Below, one piece after another: positions 1 through 6,664 of a stretch of DNA of 9,067 nucleotides. The translations under genes and the position numbers were made by a program. This DNA comes from an uncultured euryarchaeote (GTDB lineage: Archaea; Thermoplasmatota; Poseidoniia; Poseidoniales; Thalassarchaeaceae), in assembly GCA_937901365.1 (NCBI GenBank), contig CALCEF010000328.1, forward strand, positions 1 to 9,067. The letters are read 5' to 3'. The notes below the pieces were generated by a model, which worked only from the letters and a program-made list of their open reading frames with translations, did not search any database and had not been told where the DNA came from. Positions within the stretch are counted from its first letter, which is position 1, and the number at the start of each line of letters is the position of its first letter.

Positions 1-782
1 CTCTCGCGCATCATTCCTCAATTCTGAAGGTCGAGAATTTGTCAGTCAGCCGTTCAGGGAAGATGATTATCAAAGACATTGATTTGACCATAGAAAATGG
101 TGAGTTTGTCGGTGTTGTTGGCCCAAATGGAAGTGGAAAATCTACACTTCTCTTAGCCATACTTGGGGCCTTGAGGGCGCAAACTGGATCCATAAGTGTC
201 TATGGGCACGCGCCTCTATCAAGGAAACTTTACGGTAGGATTGGATGGGTTTCTCAAGCCGCCGCAAATCTACCCAAACATGTACGCATTACGGTCCGTG
301 AATTGGTTCAACTGGGTACGGTTAATTCCAGAAATATGTTCTCCTTCATGGATGAAAATCGGCGAGAACGTGTCAACAAGGCAATAGAAATGGTTGGTTT
401 GCAAGATGTGGAACATACCGATATTAGTCGCCTCTCAGGTGGGCAAAGGCAACGTGCAGTAATCGCTCGAGCGTTGGCGTCAGAGGCTGAATTCATCTTG
501 CTTGACGAACCGTTAGTCGGAATCGATCGCGAGGCGCGGAATTCTTTACTGAAATTGCTGGACCAGCTCTGCCATGAACGAGGGAAAACAATCCTGATGG
601 TTTCTCATGATTTGACTGCAATGCGTCAAACAGCACACAGGATGATTTTCTTGGAAGAGACTATTCGGTTTGATGGGCCGACTGATGATTTCCCCGATTT
701 GGAAAAGTTGGCTGATTTGCGAGGAATCGACCACGTTCACGGAGACGGGCACACACATCAACACCATTCGGAGGGGAAATGA
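1..782 (+). CDS. Zinc/manganese-type ABC transporter ATP-binding protein (5'-partial)
   Basis: ATPase of an ABC-3 (ZnuC/MntB-like) metal importer, acting at the cytoplasmic face with the permease that follows. Numbering from TTG 39: Walker A GPNGSGKST at 28-36, Q-loop in WVSQ near 70, signature LSGGQ at 132-136, Walker B ILLDEP at 153-158, switch His190 in VSHD. All ATPase motifs are intact. The frame is open to the left edge and the residues before TTG 39 (ILKVEN) match the usual ABC beginning, so the true start lies outside the window and TTG 39 is internal. The C-terminus carries six His within residues 232-243, a metal-binding-like tail often seen in zinc systems (family knowledge). The stop overlaps the permease start as ATGA, so the two are probably translationally coupled. 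Zinc versus manganese cannot be decided; the solute-binding gene is not in view. Confidence 0.9.
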   Translation, partial: LAHHSSILKVENLSVSRSGKMIIKDIDLTIENGEFVGVVGPNGSGKSTLLLAILGALRAQTGSISVYGHAPLSRKLYGRIGWVSQAAANLPKHVRITVRELVQLGTVNSRNMFSFMDENRRERVNKAIEMVGLQDVEHTDISRLSGGQRQRAVIARALASEAEFILLDEPLVGIDREARNSLLKLLDQLCHERGKTILMVSHDLTAMRQTAHRMIFLEETIRFDGPTDDFPDLEKLADLRGIDHVHGDGHTHQHHSEGK

Positions 783-1699
783 TGGGGGTTGGCATGATTA
801 TTTTGGAGGTATTCGCCCCTCTATTGGAAGCCATTGCCCCATTAATGCCTGGAGAAATTTTTCCCTATTTCTTTACCATGGAATTGTTTCAACGTGCACT
901 GATTGCAGCAGTTATGGTCACAATTGTTGCAGGTTTCTTGGGTACATTTCTTCTTGTTCAGAATCTAGCACTGATTGGGGATGGTTTGGCCCACGTTTCG
1001 TTTGGTGGTGTGGCTGTTGGTGTTGTTCTAGGTGCTACATCTCCATTGTGGTACGCACTTGTATTCAGCATCATATCAGCCATTCTCATTCATGAAATGC
1101 AATCTAGACAAATTCTCACAGGTGATGCATCTATTGCAATATTCCTGACAGGTATGCTGGCCCTAGGCCTTGTCATCCTGCGAATAGGAGGAGGAGGTAT
1201 TACTACTGATATCGAAGGTTATCTCTTTGGGAATCTATTGTTAATCGATGAAGATAGTTTAGATTTGATTGCAACCATTTGTGTTACCGCAATTGTATTA
1301 CTAGCTGTTATTCGTTCTGGATTGTTGGCGATCACAATCGACCCGCTTTCCGCGAGGATTCAAGGGATTCCTGTCCGAGGACTTGGGCTCCTGTTCAGTG
1401 TTATTACTGCAGCAGTGGTAGTCAGTATGGTGCAAGTAGTTGGAACCCTATTGGTCACTGCATTATTGGTGACTCCTGCGGCCACTGCTCAATTGATTGG
1501 TCGAAGTTTCCGTTCTTGCCTGATGTGGACTCAGTTCATTGGTTTGAGTTCTGTCTTGGGTGGACTTTACTTCTCTGCAGAATTTGATACGGGTAGTGGT
1601 GCAATGATTGCATTGGTCGCAGCGATTATTTTCGCCACCGTTGCAATTTTCCAAACCATTGGTAAGTCTTTCACCAAGCCAACAGATAATCAAAATTGA
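779..1699 (+). CDS. ABC-3 family metal transporter permease (ZnuB/MntC-like)
   Basis: Membrane subunit that carries Zn2+ or Mn2+ across the cytoplasmic membrane with the upstream ATPase. The 306-residue product is hydrophobic with about eight or nine helices (roughly 40-60, 72-87, 90-106, 118-135, 161-179, 201-219, 220-240, 249-268, 273-294). Two family hallmarks are present: LALIGDGLAHVSFGGVA (63-79), matching the usual ALIGDALSHA region, and VVGTLLVTALLVTPAATA (220-237). Length is at the upper end for the family because of about 30 extra N-terminal residues. ATG 779 overlaps the ATPase stop; ATG 782 and ATG 794 are in-frame alternatives. GGAGGGG at 770-776 is better spaced for 782 than for 779. 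It is the last metal-transport gene visible; the next gene has an unrelated function. Confidence 0.9.
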   Translation: MMGVGMIILEVFAPLLEAIAPLMPGEIFPYFFTMELFQRALIAAVMVTIVAGFLGTFLLVQNLALIGDGLAHVSFGGVAVGVVLGATSPLWYALVFSIISAILIHEMQSRQILTGDASIAIFLTGMLALGLVILRIGGGGITTDIEGYLFGNLLLIDEDSLDLIATICVTAIVLLAVIRSGLLAITIDPLSARIQGIPVRGLGLLFSVITAAVVVSMVQVVGTLLVTALLVTPAATAQLIGRSFRSCLMWTQFIGLSSVLGGLYFSAEFDTGSGAMIALVAAIIFATVAIFQTIGKSFTKPTDNQN

Positions 1700-1740
1700 A
1701 ACTTCTCAACGCGACTCGCGAACCTTGAAGGGGGGATGTG

Positions 1741-1757
1741 CACGGCCGTAGGCCGTG
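1741..1757 (+). promoter_or_regulatory. Perfect hairpin covering the GTG start of the peptidase gene
   Basis: CACGGCC (1741-1747) and GGCCGTG (1751-1757) are perfect reverse complements with a GTA loop. The final GTG of the stem is the proposed start codon. A strong purine run, AAGGGGGG (1728-1735), lies just upstream, too far from GTG 1755 for normal Shine-Dalgarno spacing unless the hairpin folds or melts. A role in translation control, or as a DNA operator, is inference. Confidence 0.5.
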
Positions 1758-3623
1758 TCAGATGACGTGTTTGAGGCGGAACTCTTCGATGAGGCCCCCG
1801 CTGATGAGCAACGCGAGAAGCGTCAACTCAACGGAGCGATGGGGGCGACCGTTGCCATCGTCGTGTTGTTTCTAGTCCTCGCGGCAACCGTCGGCATCCC
1901 TCATGGGTTGATGGGAGCGAATGATGCTAACAGTAGTCATTGGCTACCCCCTGTCGAAGAGAGATCTGGGAAGCTCTATGACGACAGTGATGTCTTCAGT
2001 CGGGTATCTTGGAATGGAAGTCACAACATCTCTGCGGTACAATCGATCTTTGTCGATGTGCCTGCAATTACGGCCAAGGATGGAGGGGCCGGTTTGACGG
2101 GGGATGCCAAGGTGCACCTCGGACTTTGGTTACCTGAAATCGAAGGTTGTGATTACTCGGCGGCCAACATCAGCGAAGAGTGCAAGATTCCAGTCATTGC
2201 AGAAATCGGACCATACTACAACGATGGTGATGTGGATGCGCTAACGCCCGCCGATCGATTGGGTCGATTCCTGATTGAGAATTTCGTGCCCCATGGATTC
2301 GGTGTGGCTCAAGTCTCGGTCTTTGGGACCGGGGAATCCAACCACTGTATGGACCTCATGGGCCATGATGAAATGGAGGGAATCAAAGCAGCAGTCGATT
2401 GGTTAGGCCAGCAATCGTGGTCAAATGGAAAGGTCGGTGCAATCGGTAAATCCTACGATGGTTCCACACCCTGGAATGCTGCTGCTGCCGGCTCAGAGCA
2501 TTTGGCGACCATTGTGCCGATGTCTGGATTGATTGGTGTTCACGAATTGATGTGGCGTAACGGAAGCATGGAAGCGCGTGGCGCCATTATGCACAATGGT
2601 GTGTATGGCTCATTTGGACTCGATGGTGACCTTGAGGATGCCCAGAATGGCTGTGAAGGTTACATGGAAGGTTACTACGCTGGTTTGGCTGCTTATGCAA
2701 CAGGAGATGACCTTTCTTGGATGAAGAGCGACTATTGGACGGAGCGTTATTTCCTAGACAGGGCTTTGGAGAATTACAATGGTTCAATCTACATCATTCA
2801 CGGAATGCAAGATTGGAACGTCGACCCTCACATGGCTTTCCCTACGCACCAAATTGCAATCGATCATGGATTCGATGTCAAGGGGTTGTATGGACAATGG
2901 ACTCATGATTATCCCGACCGCCCAGATGGACACGATGGAGGAATTGGGCACCCTTGGTCTCTGCGCTGGGACTGGGCTGATGACTTGCTTGAATGGTTTG
3001 ATTTCTATCTTCGAGATATTGGGCCTCAGCCGCGCCTGATTGCGGAGATTCAGGATGACATGGGTGGCTGGCGTGTCGAGGATACCTATCCGCCATTGGA
3101 TACCGAATGGAATGTGACAACTCTGGACCAATGCGAGATAATCTCTGGCAGTGATACGGTGACATCAACCAGCACCACCACACTCGATTGTGGAACGATG
3201 GAGGAGGACTTCAGAATCATTGGAATGCCAACCTTGCACATGGGTGCGCGCATCTCTCTTCTGGGCACGAGTGGTCATCTCTTTGTAGAGATGCAGAGAG
3301 GTAGTGACGGTGCGCATCTTGGACATGCGGTCATGGACTTGCGATTCTCAGATGGTGGGAAAGAAGGGAAATTATTGGTGCCCGGAGAAACCGTTCTAGC
3401 GCAAATGGAATTCTTCGCCATGGATGTCATCATCCCTGCGGGAGATAGCCTCATTCTTGTCATTACACAGACCGGTGAGGATTACGTTCCCAGTACGGTC
3501 AGCACATTGCCTGTGACTGTATTCCTTGATGACAGAAGTACACTTTCCCTCTCTACAGTTACGCGAACGTGCGATGATTTGTTCCTACCACCAATGCAAG
3601 AAGAATATCCAATGTGTATGTGA
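1755..3623 (+). CDS. Membrane-anchored CocE/NonD family hydrolase, X-Pro dipeptidyl-peptidase (S15)-like
   Basis: Alpha/beta-hydrolase probably cleaving peptides or acyl substrates outside the cell. The 622-residue product has an acidic N-terminus, one helix near 28-48 (signal anchor), and a large outer domain. The nucleophile is Ser233 in G-K-S-Y-D-G (231-236), the S15/CocE G-x-S-Y-x-G elbow. Asp353 in HGMQDWNV fits the conserved acid and His384 in GQWTHD the catalytic His. From about 440 to 605 a beta-rich region resembles the C-terminal jelly-roll of the S15/CocE family. Several N-x-S/T sequons (NSS, NGS, NIS, NVT) and scattered Cys agree with an exported glycoprotein. An in-frame TAG at 1749 excludes an earlier start; GTG 1755 is chosen and GTG 1767 is possible. 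It is followed after 9 bases by the thiol-fold gene. Exact specificity (dipeptidyl-peptidase, esterase or acylase) cannot be told. Confidence 0.85.
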   Translation: MSDDVFEAELFDEAPADEQREKRQLNGAMGATVAIVVLFLVLAATVGIPHGLMGANDANSSHWLPPVEERSGKLYDDSDVFSRVSWNGSHNISAVQSIFVDVPAITAKDGGAGLTGDAKVHLGLWLPEIEGCDYSAANISEECKIPVIAEIGPYYNDGDVDALTPADRLGRFLIENFVPHGFGVAQVSVFGTGESNHCMDLMGHDEMEGIKAAVDWLGQQSWSNGKVGAIGKSYDGSTPWNAAAAGSEHLATIVPMSGLIGVHELMWRNGSMEARGAIMHNGVYGSFGLDGDLEDAQNGCEGYMEGYYAGLAAYATGDDLSWMKSDYWTERYFLDRALENYNGSIYIIHGMQDWNVDPHMAFPTHQIAIDHGFDVKGLYGQWTHDYPDRPDGHDGGIGHPWSLRWDWADDLLEWFDFYLRDIGPQPRLIAEIQDDMGGWRVEDTYPPLDTEWNVTTLDQCEIISGSDTVTSTSTTTLDCGTMEEDFRIIGMPTLHMGARISLLGTSGHLFVEMQRGSDGAHLGHAVMDLRFSDGGKEGKLLVPGETVLAQMEFFAMDVIIPAGDSLILVITQTGEDYVPSTVSTLPVTVFLDDRSTLSLSTVTRTCDDLFLPPMQEEYPMCM

Positions 3624-3632
3624 GTTGTTCTG

Positions 3633-4325
3633 ATGACTATGCCTACAATGCACATGCTTCACACCTGTCCATTCTGTTGGAAGGTTCGCAGTATTGCAGA
3701 GCATCTCAACATCGATTACCAGAAAGTGCAAGTCAACGCAATGAAGACGAAAAAAGAACTCAAATTCGCTGGTGATTGGGGGAAGGTTCCAGTTTGGACT
3801 GAGTCCAATGGTGAAGTTGTAGTGGATTCAACCCCGATCATGAAACACATTGATTCGACTTACAACGAAGGAAAACTTTGGGCTTCTGAAAATGAGGCGC
3901 GTAGGGATGAATGGCTCGAATGGGCTGACACAAAACTATCCAAGGCGACCGTGCCAATCCTCTATGGCAGTCTATCCTCTGCACTGAAAACCACCACTCG
4001 GGTATCAAAATTGGAAACCTTTGGATTCTTTTCCAAACGCCTCTATGCTTGGGCTGGATTTCCAATCATGTGGGGTATAATTGCCAAAACCCGTGTGAAG
4101 AAGGATGGGAGAAAGCCCAAACAACTCTGGCACGATTTACTCACTGAATTTACCGATGAGTTTGGGGGCGCTCCATTCTTTGGAGGAGAATCGCCAGACA
4201 TTGTTGATTTAGCGGCATTTGGATACATGCGTTCAATTTCGCCATTTCCTCAGTTTTCACAACTTGAAGATCATGAAAATGGCATGGCTTGGTACAAGCG
4301 TGTCGAAGCCACACTACATGCCTGA
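3633..4325 (+). CDS. GST/glutaredoxin-fold protein of the prostaglandin E synthase 2 (PTGES2-like) type
   Basis: The N-terminal thioredoxin-fold domain (about 6-80) has the redox motif C12-P-F-C15, the cis-Pro loop K-V-P53 and D65-S66, the usual glutathione-contact position. The rest is helical and GST-C-like. It resembles mammalian mPGES-2 in order and wording: TCPFCWKVR, KVP, an EWLEWAD segment, a hydrophobic stretch near 138-152, then FFGGESPDIVDLAAFGYMRS (a PF.GG..P..ADLA.YG.LR-like block) and AWYKRVE near the end. In cells such proteins bind heme/glutathione or act as thiol oxidoreductases (family knowledge); prostaglandin synthesis is not implied here. Start ATG 3633 is 9 bases after the peptidase stop; ATG 3639, 3648 and 3654 are alternatives and no clear Shine-Dalgarno is seen. 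Probably cotranscribed with the peptidase. Confidence 0.8.
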   Translation: MTMPTMHMLHTCPFCWKVRSIAEHLNIDYQKVQVNAMKTKKELKFAGDWGKVPVWTESNGEVVVDSTPIMKHIDSTYNEGKLWASENEARRDEWLEWADTKLSKATVPILYGSLSSALKTTTRVSKLETFGFFSKRLYAWAGFPIMWGIIAKTRVKKDGRKPKQLWHDLLTEFTDEFGGAPFFGGESPDIVDLAAFGYMRSISPFPQFSQLEDHENGMAWYKRVEATLHA

Positions 4326-4341
4326 AATCACCGATTTCGGG
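4321..4341 (+). terminator. Hairpin starting beside the stop codon of the GST-fold gene
   Basis: CCTGAAATC (4321-4329) pairs with GATTTCGGG (4333-4341) through a three-base loop, with one T-G wobble that pairs only in plus-strand RNA. It contains the TGA stop (4323-4325). No T-tract follows directly, so a role as transcript 3'-end protector or processing site is as likely as termination. Confidence 0.35.
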
Positions 4342-4429
4342 GGCTGAGAACATCGACACAGACGAGACGGTGTGACGTCCGTTTTGTCTTGAAGCTGTAA
4401 GGAGCGGAGGATTGCCGATGTTCTCTGCC
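4342..4429 (+). ncRNA. Candidate structured RNA or structured 3' UTR element
   Basis: Two nested stems can be read by eye. Outer: GAGAACATCG (4346-4355) with CGATGTTCTC (4416-4425), 10 perfect pairs, extended past a T-T mismatch by GGC (4342-4344) with GCC (4427-4429). Inner: AGACGAGACGG (4360-4370) with CCGTTTTGTCT (4379-4389), 11 pairs including two G-T wobbles, and an 8-base loop. The wobbles pair only in the plus-strand transcript, pointing to RNA from that strand. A purine-rich single-stranded bulge (4390-4415) contains GGAGCGGAGG. I do not recognise a known RNA family. It could be an independent small RNA or the 3' UTR of the GST-fold gene. Confidence 0.4.
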
Positions 4430-4491
4430 AAACAGCGAACGGTTCTATGTAGACTATAATCTACTGCCCAATATATGTCTATATTTCGTGC

Positions 4492-4507
4492 AAAAACACG
4501 GTTTTTT
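4492..4507. terminator. Probable bidirectional terminator between convergent genes
   Basis: AAAAAC (4492-4497) and GTTTTT (4501-4506) form a 6-bp inverted repeat with an ACG loop. It gives a six-T run on the plus strand (4502-4507) and a five-T run on the minus strand. T-runs terminate archaeal transcription, and the site lies between two convergent genes. An imperfect hairpin (4512-4536, CATCC with GGATG) lies between it and the stop of the minus-strand gene. The 4430-4490 stretch is AT-rich and holds a 16-base near-palindrome at 4449-4464. Confidence 0.5.
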
Positions 4508-4542
4508 ACGGCATCCGGAAGAATTCTACCGGGATGAGGAAA

Positions 4543-5370
4543 CTATTCTCGCTGAATGAGAGATAATGTGAGTAAGAAGCCAATCAACCCGAATCCGCAT
4601 GAAACATAGAAATGGCCCATGGAAAAGAAACCGGTAACAGTCGCTGTGCGAATTAATCCGGTGTTCTTGTTTTTGATTCCAATTGCGGCAATGGCGAAGG
4701 TGATCGCTCCGAGACCGATGAATCCTGTACCAAACATATCGTACATTGCCGCAGCGGTTTGATCATACGGTTGTGTACCATTCTCCCGTTGAGAATTACT
4801 CAAATCGATCCAGTGTCCACCTAGCGACAACTCTTGCCCTTGATCGAACTCGGATTCAGTCGGCCATTCAATGACAAGATGTGTGAACCCAAAGGGCTCG
4901 AAGGCAGCGGGTGCGTTGAGCAAGATGAGGTTCGTGAAACGGTCTCCTTCTGGAGAGGCGATATCAAGTGTCATTTGACCTGGGTCTAATCCTTCCATTC
5001 GAAAGCTTCCATCCTCTGAAGTGTTAGCGTAGACATTTCGACGAAATGCAAGATGCCCTTCGAGCGTGTAATTGCTCAACGGTTCACCATCGCTATCGAG
5101 AAGGACACCTGTCAGAATGGCCGATTCATTAGGCGCGCCGACGGATTGTGTGAAAATCAATTGTCGGTGTGTGTACATTCCTGTGTCTCCATCAAGATAG
5201 TCCATCCCGACATAGCATCCTGCAGAGGCCGCTAATATGGCGAGAAGGGCTGCGAACATTGCCCGGGGTGGAAGAGGGGTTTGGCTGGGAAGTTTCAGCG
5301 TGGCACCTGAATTTTGAAACACCACAGTCTCCTCAGGTGGGAGTCCTTGCAACACCTGCTCTTCGGCCAC
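4543..5370 (-). CDS. Membrane protein with extracellular carboxypeptidase-regulatory-like domain
   Basis: I do not recognise a named family for the whole 275-residue protein. The cytoplasmic N-terminus (1-36) is followed by a helix at about 37-54, an outer domain (55-205), and two or three helices at about 214-231 and 240-271. Residues 83-136 read like a carboxypeptidase regulatory/CNA-B type beta-sandwich repeat: GVLLDSDGEPLSNYTLEG, then NTSEDGSFRMEGLDPGQMTL, the usual 'G.V.D..G.PL...T..DG.F...L.PG' pattern. Sequons NES, NYT, NTS and NGT fall in the outer part, agreeing with its orientation. The start is GTG 5370, the only usable start codon before an in-frame TAG at 5407; no clear Shine-Dalgarno is seen. 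It begins 22 bases after mutY, so it is probably cotranscribed. Any link to DNA repair is not shown; it may simply share the transcript. Such domains usually bind proteins or sugars. Confidence 0.65.
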   Translation of the reverse strand: MAEEQVLQGLPPEETVVFQNSGATLKLPSQTPLPPRAMFAALLAILAASAGCYVGMDYLDGDTGMYTHRQLIFTQSVGAPNESAILTGVLLDSDGEPLSNYTLEGHLAFRRNVYANTSEDGSFRMEGLDPGQMTLDIASPEGDRFTNLILLNAPAAFEPFGFTHLVIEWPTESEFDQGQELSLGGHWIDLSNSQRENGTQPYDQTAAAMYDMFGTGFIGLGAITFAIAAIGIKNKNTGLIRTATVTGFFSMGHFYVSCGFGLIGFLLTLSLIQRE

Positions 5371-5392
5371 AGACTGGGGGATTCGCTTTCTC

Positions 5393-6349
5393 TCAAGACT
5401 GTTCGCCTAAATATCCCTTGAAGAAATTCAGGACTTTTCGATCTAAAGTTGCCAATGGAACCGAGTCGGGATTGTGAAGTTCGTCTGTATCTGTAGCCTC
5501 GGAAATGTAGATGGTGATGTTCAATCGCTTGTGAGTGAAATCATGACGTATGCGACCAATTTCTTCGACATTTCGGCCTTTCAACAAGTCTGAGGTGGCA
5601 TCTCCTTCAGCATATGGCAAGCCCCACAAACCACCAAGCGTGCGTCCTTTACGGGGCTCCAACAAGAATCCTCCATCCCCCGAAACCACGAGTGCAACTG
5701 CATCGATATTGGTTTGTTTTGTCGAACGACGAAGAGGCCATTGCTCTGGATCGGATGAATTGCTGGCTAGGCAAATGGATTCAAGTGGACAAATGTCACA
5801 ACTCGGGTTTCGTGGGGTGCAAACAAGTGAGCCGACTTCCATCATTGCCTGATTCCAGTCTCCTGGGCGCTCATGATTGAGTAAATCGTTCGCTTCATTT
5901 TGTAAATCTGAATCACTCAGATGCTCAGCCCGAAGGCGCGAAATGACGCGGCGAACGTTTCCATCGACGCATGCCACCGGTTCGCCGAACGACATCGATG
6001 CAATTGCGGCTGCTGTGTATGGTCCAATGCCTGGTAATTTCAGCAAGGCATCGAATGTTTCAGGAAGGTCATCGCCATCAAGAGTGGTGGCCAATTTGTA
6101 GAGATTCCTCGCGCGTGCGTAGTAGCCACAACCTTGCCACAAGCGTAGCAGGTTTTCTTCAGTGTCAGCGGCAAGTGATGCTGGTGTGGGGTATGCTTTT
6201 CTGATTCGTTCCCAGTAAGGCAACCCTGTTTCCATTTGAGTTTGCTGTAGAATGATTTCTGCAAGAAGAGACTCCCAAGGTGTGACTTTTTCAATACGCC
6301 AGGGCAGGGGTCGGGCGTTCTGATCGTACCAGTCTAACAGACCCGCCAT
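5393..6349 (-). CDS. mutY: A/G-specific adenine DNA glycosylase MutY
   Basis: Removes adenine mispaired with 8-oxoguanine in base-excision repair. The 318-residue product has the HhH-GPD fold with catalytic Glu31 in AEIILQQTQ, hairpin LPGIGPYTA (105-113) and catalytic Asp129 in VDGNVRR. The [4Fe-4S] ligands Cys177, 184, 187 and 193 show the exact C-x6-C-x2-C-x5-C spacing. A C-terminal NUDIX-like domain (about 215-310) has GGLWGLPYAEGD and FTH (271-273), equivalent to the FSH loop that reads 8-oxoguanine. This domain and QQTQ separate it from endonuclease III. ATG 6349 is chosen because the family begins just before LLDWYDQNARPLPWR; 41 further upstream in-frame codons exist but overlap pcc1 and look unlike protein. 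The downstream membrane-protein gene follows closely. The upstream region is shared with divergent pcc1 and carries an inverted repeat. Confidence 0.95.
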   Translation of the reverse strand: MAGLLDWYDQNARPLPWRIEKVTPWESLLAEIILQQTQMETGLPYWERIRKAYPTPASLAADTEENLLRLWQGCGYYARARNLYKLATTLDGDDLPETFDALLKLPGIGPYTAAAIASMSFGEPVACVDGNVRRVISRLRAEHLSDSDLQNEANDLLNHERPGDWNQAMMEVGSLVCTPRNPSCDICPLESICLASNSSDPEQWPLRRSTKQTNIDAVALVVSGDGGFLLEPRKGRTLGGLWGLPYAEGDATSDLLKGRNVEEIGRIRHDFTHKRLNITIYISEATDTDELHNPDSVPLATLDRKVLNFFKGYLGEQS

Positions 6350-6353
6350 GTCC

Positions 6354-6399
6354 TGTCGGCTATCGTGAAGGGTGATTGGGGTTACGACCGATGCCGACA
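6354..6399. promoter_or_regulatory. Interrupted inverted repeat in the mutY/pcc1 divergent region
   Basis: TGTCGGC-T-ATCG (6354-6365) is matched by CGATGCCGACA (6389-6399): 11 pairs with one bulged T and a 23-base spacer. It starts 5 bases upstream of the mutY ATG, so in mutY mRNA it would be a leader hairpin beside the start; in DNA it could be a regulator site. No clear TATA box is visible in the 75-base gap. Confidence 0.35.
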
Positions 6400-6424
6400 A
6401 GAACGAGGGGTGCTTCGCAAGGGT

Positions 6425-6664
6425 ATGGCGTCTTGTGAAGCCCGATGGGTAGGTGATGCAGAAAAAGCCCAAGCACTCCTATCTGCAATCGATGCGGATG
6501 ACCCTGGTATGTTTACGGCAGAAATCGCCAACCTCGATGATGGGCAAGTCGAATTAATCGTTGGTGTAACCGCTGACAATATCGCGACATTGCAGTCGAC
6601 GATGGACGACCTTTTGGCTTGTCTCGCTGCTGCAGAAGCAAGTTTAGATGCGATTCAGGGTTGA
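6425..6664 (+). CDS. pcc1: KEOPS complex subunit Pcc1-like protein
   Basis: Pcc1 is the small dimerising subunit of KEOPS, which with Kae1, Bud32 and Cgi121 makes the t6A37 modification on ANN-decoding tRNAs. The 79-residue product has the family layout: an N-terminal strand (ASCEARW), a helix ending in LLSAIDADDP, two strands around DGQVELIVGVTA, and a C-terminal helix with LQSTMDDLLACLAAAE. Length is typical for archaeal Pcc1. ATG 6425 is preferred because it begins right before the first strand. The frame is open upstream; GTG 6410 is possible, and residues from ATG 6365 look random. GAGGGG at 6405-6410 is a weakly placed ribosome site. It is divergent from mutY and its last 10 bases overlap the end of the convergent oxidoreductase gene. 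Identification is from pattern only; these short proteins are divergent. Confidence 0.72.
   Translation: MASCEARWVGDAEKAQALLSAIDADDPGMFTAEIANLDDGQVELIVGVTADNIATLQSTMDDLLACLAAAEASLDAIQG

Noticed and set aside
670..1095. 141-codon open frame on the plus strand
   Set aside because: It overlaps the metal ATPase and permease in another frame; its composition (many Cys, Trp, Ser) is that of a frame shadow.
1736..1765. Nine-codon frame from ATG 1736 as a gene
   Set aside because: Too short to support as a protein, and the purine run abuts the ATG with no spacing; kept only as a possible leader in the hairpin finding.
4342..4429. H/ACA guide RNA, SRP RNA or integron attC site
   Set aside because: No ACA box or kink-turn in the right place, far shorter than SRP RNA, and no integrase or cassette core sites nearby.
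6365..6424. Longer N-terminus for Pcc1 from ATG 6365
   Set aside because: The extra residues do not fit the small Pcc1 fold and would occupy the mutY/pcc1 inverted repeat.
6350..6472. Longer N-terminus for MutY
   Set aside because: Those 41 residues have no family counterpart and overlap pcc1; ATG 6349 fits the family start.
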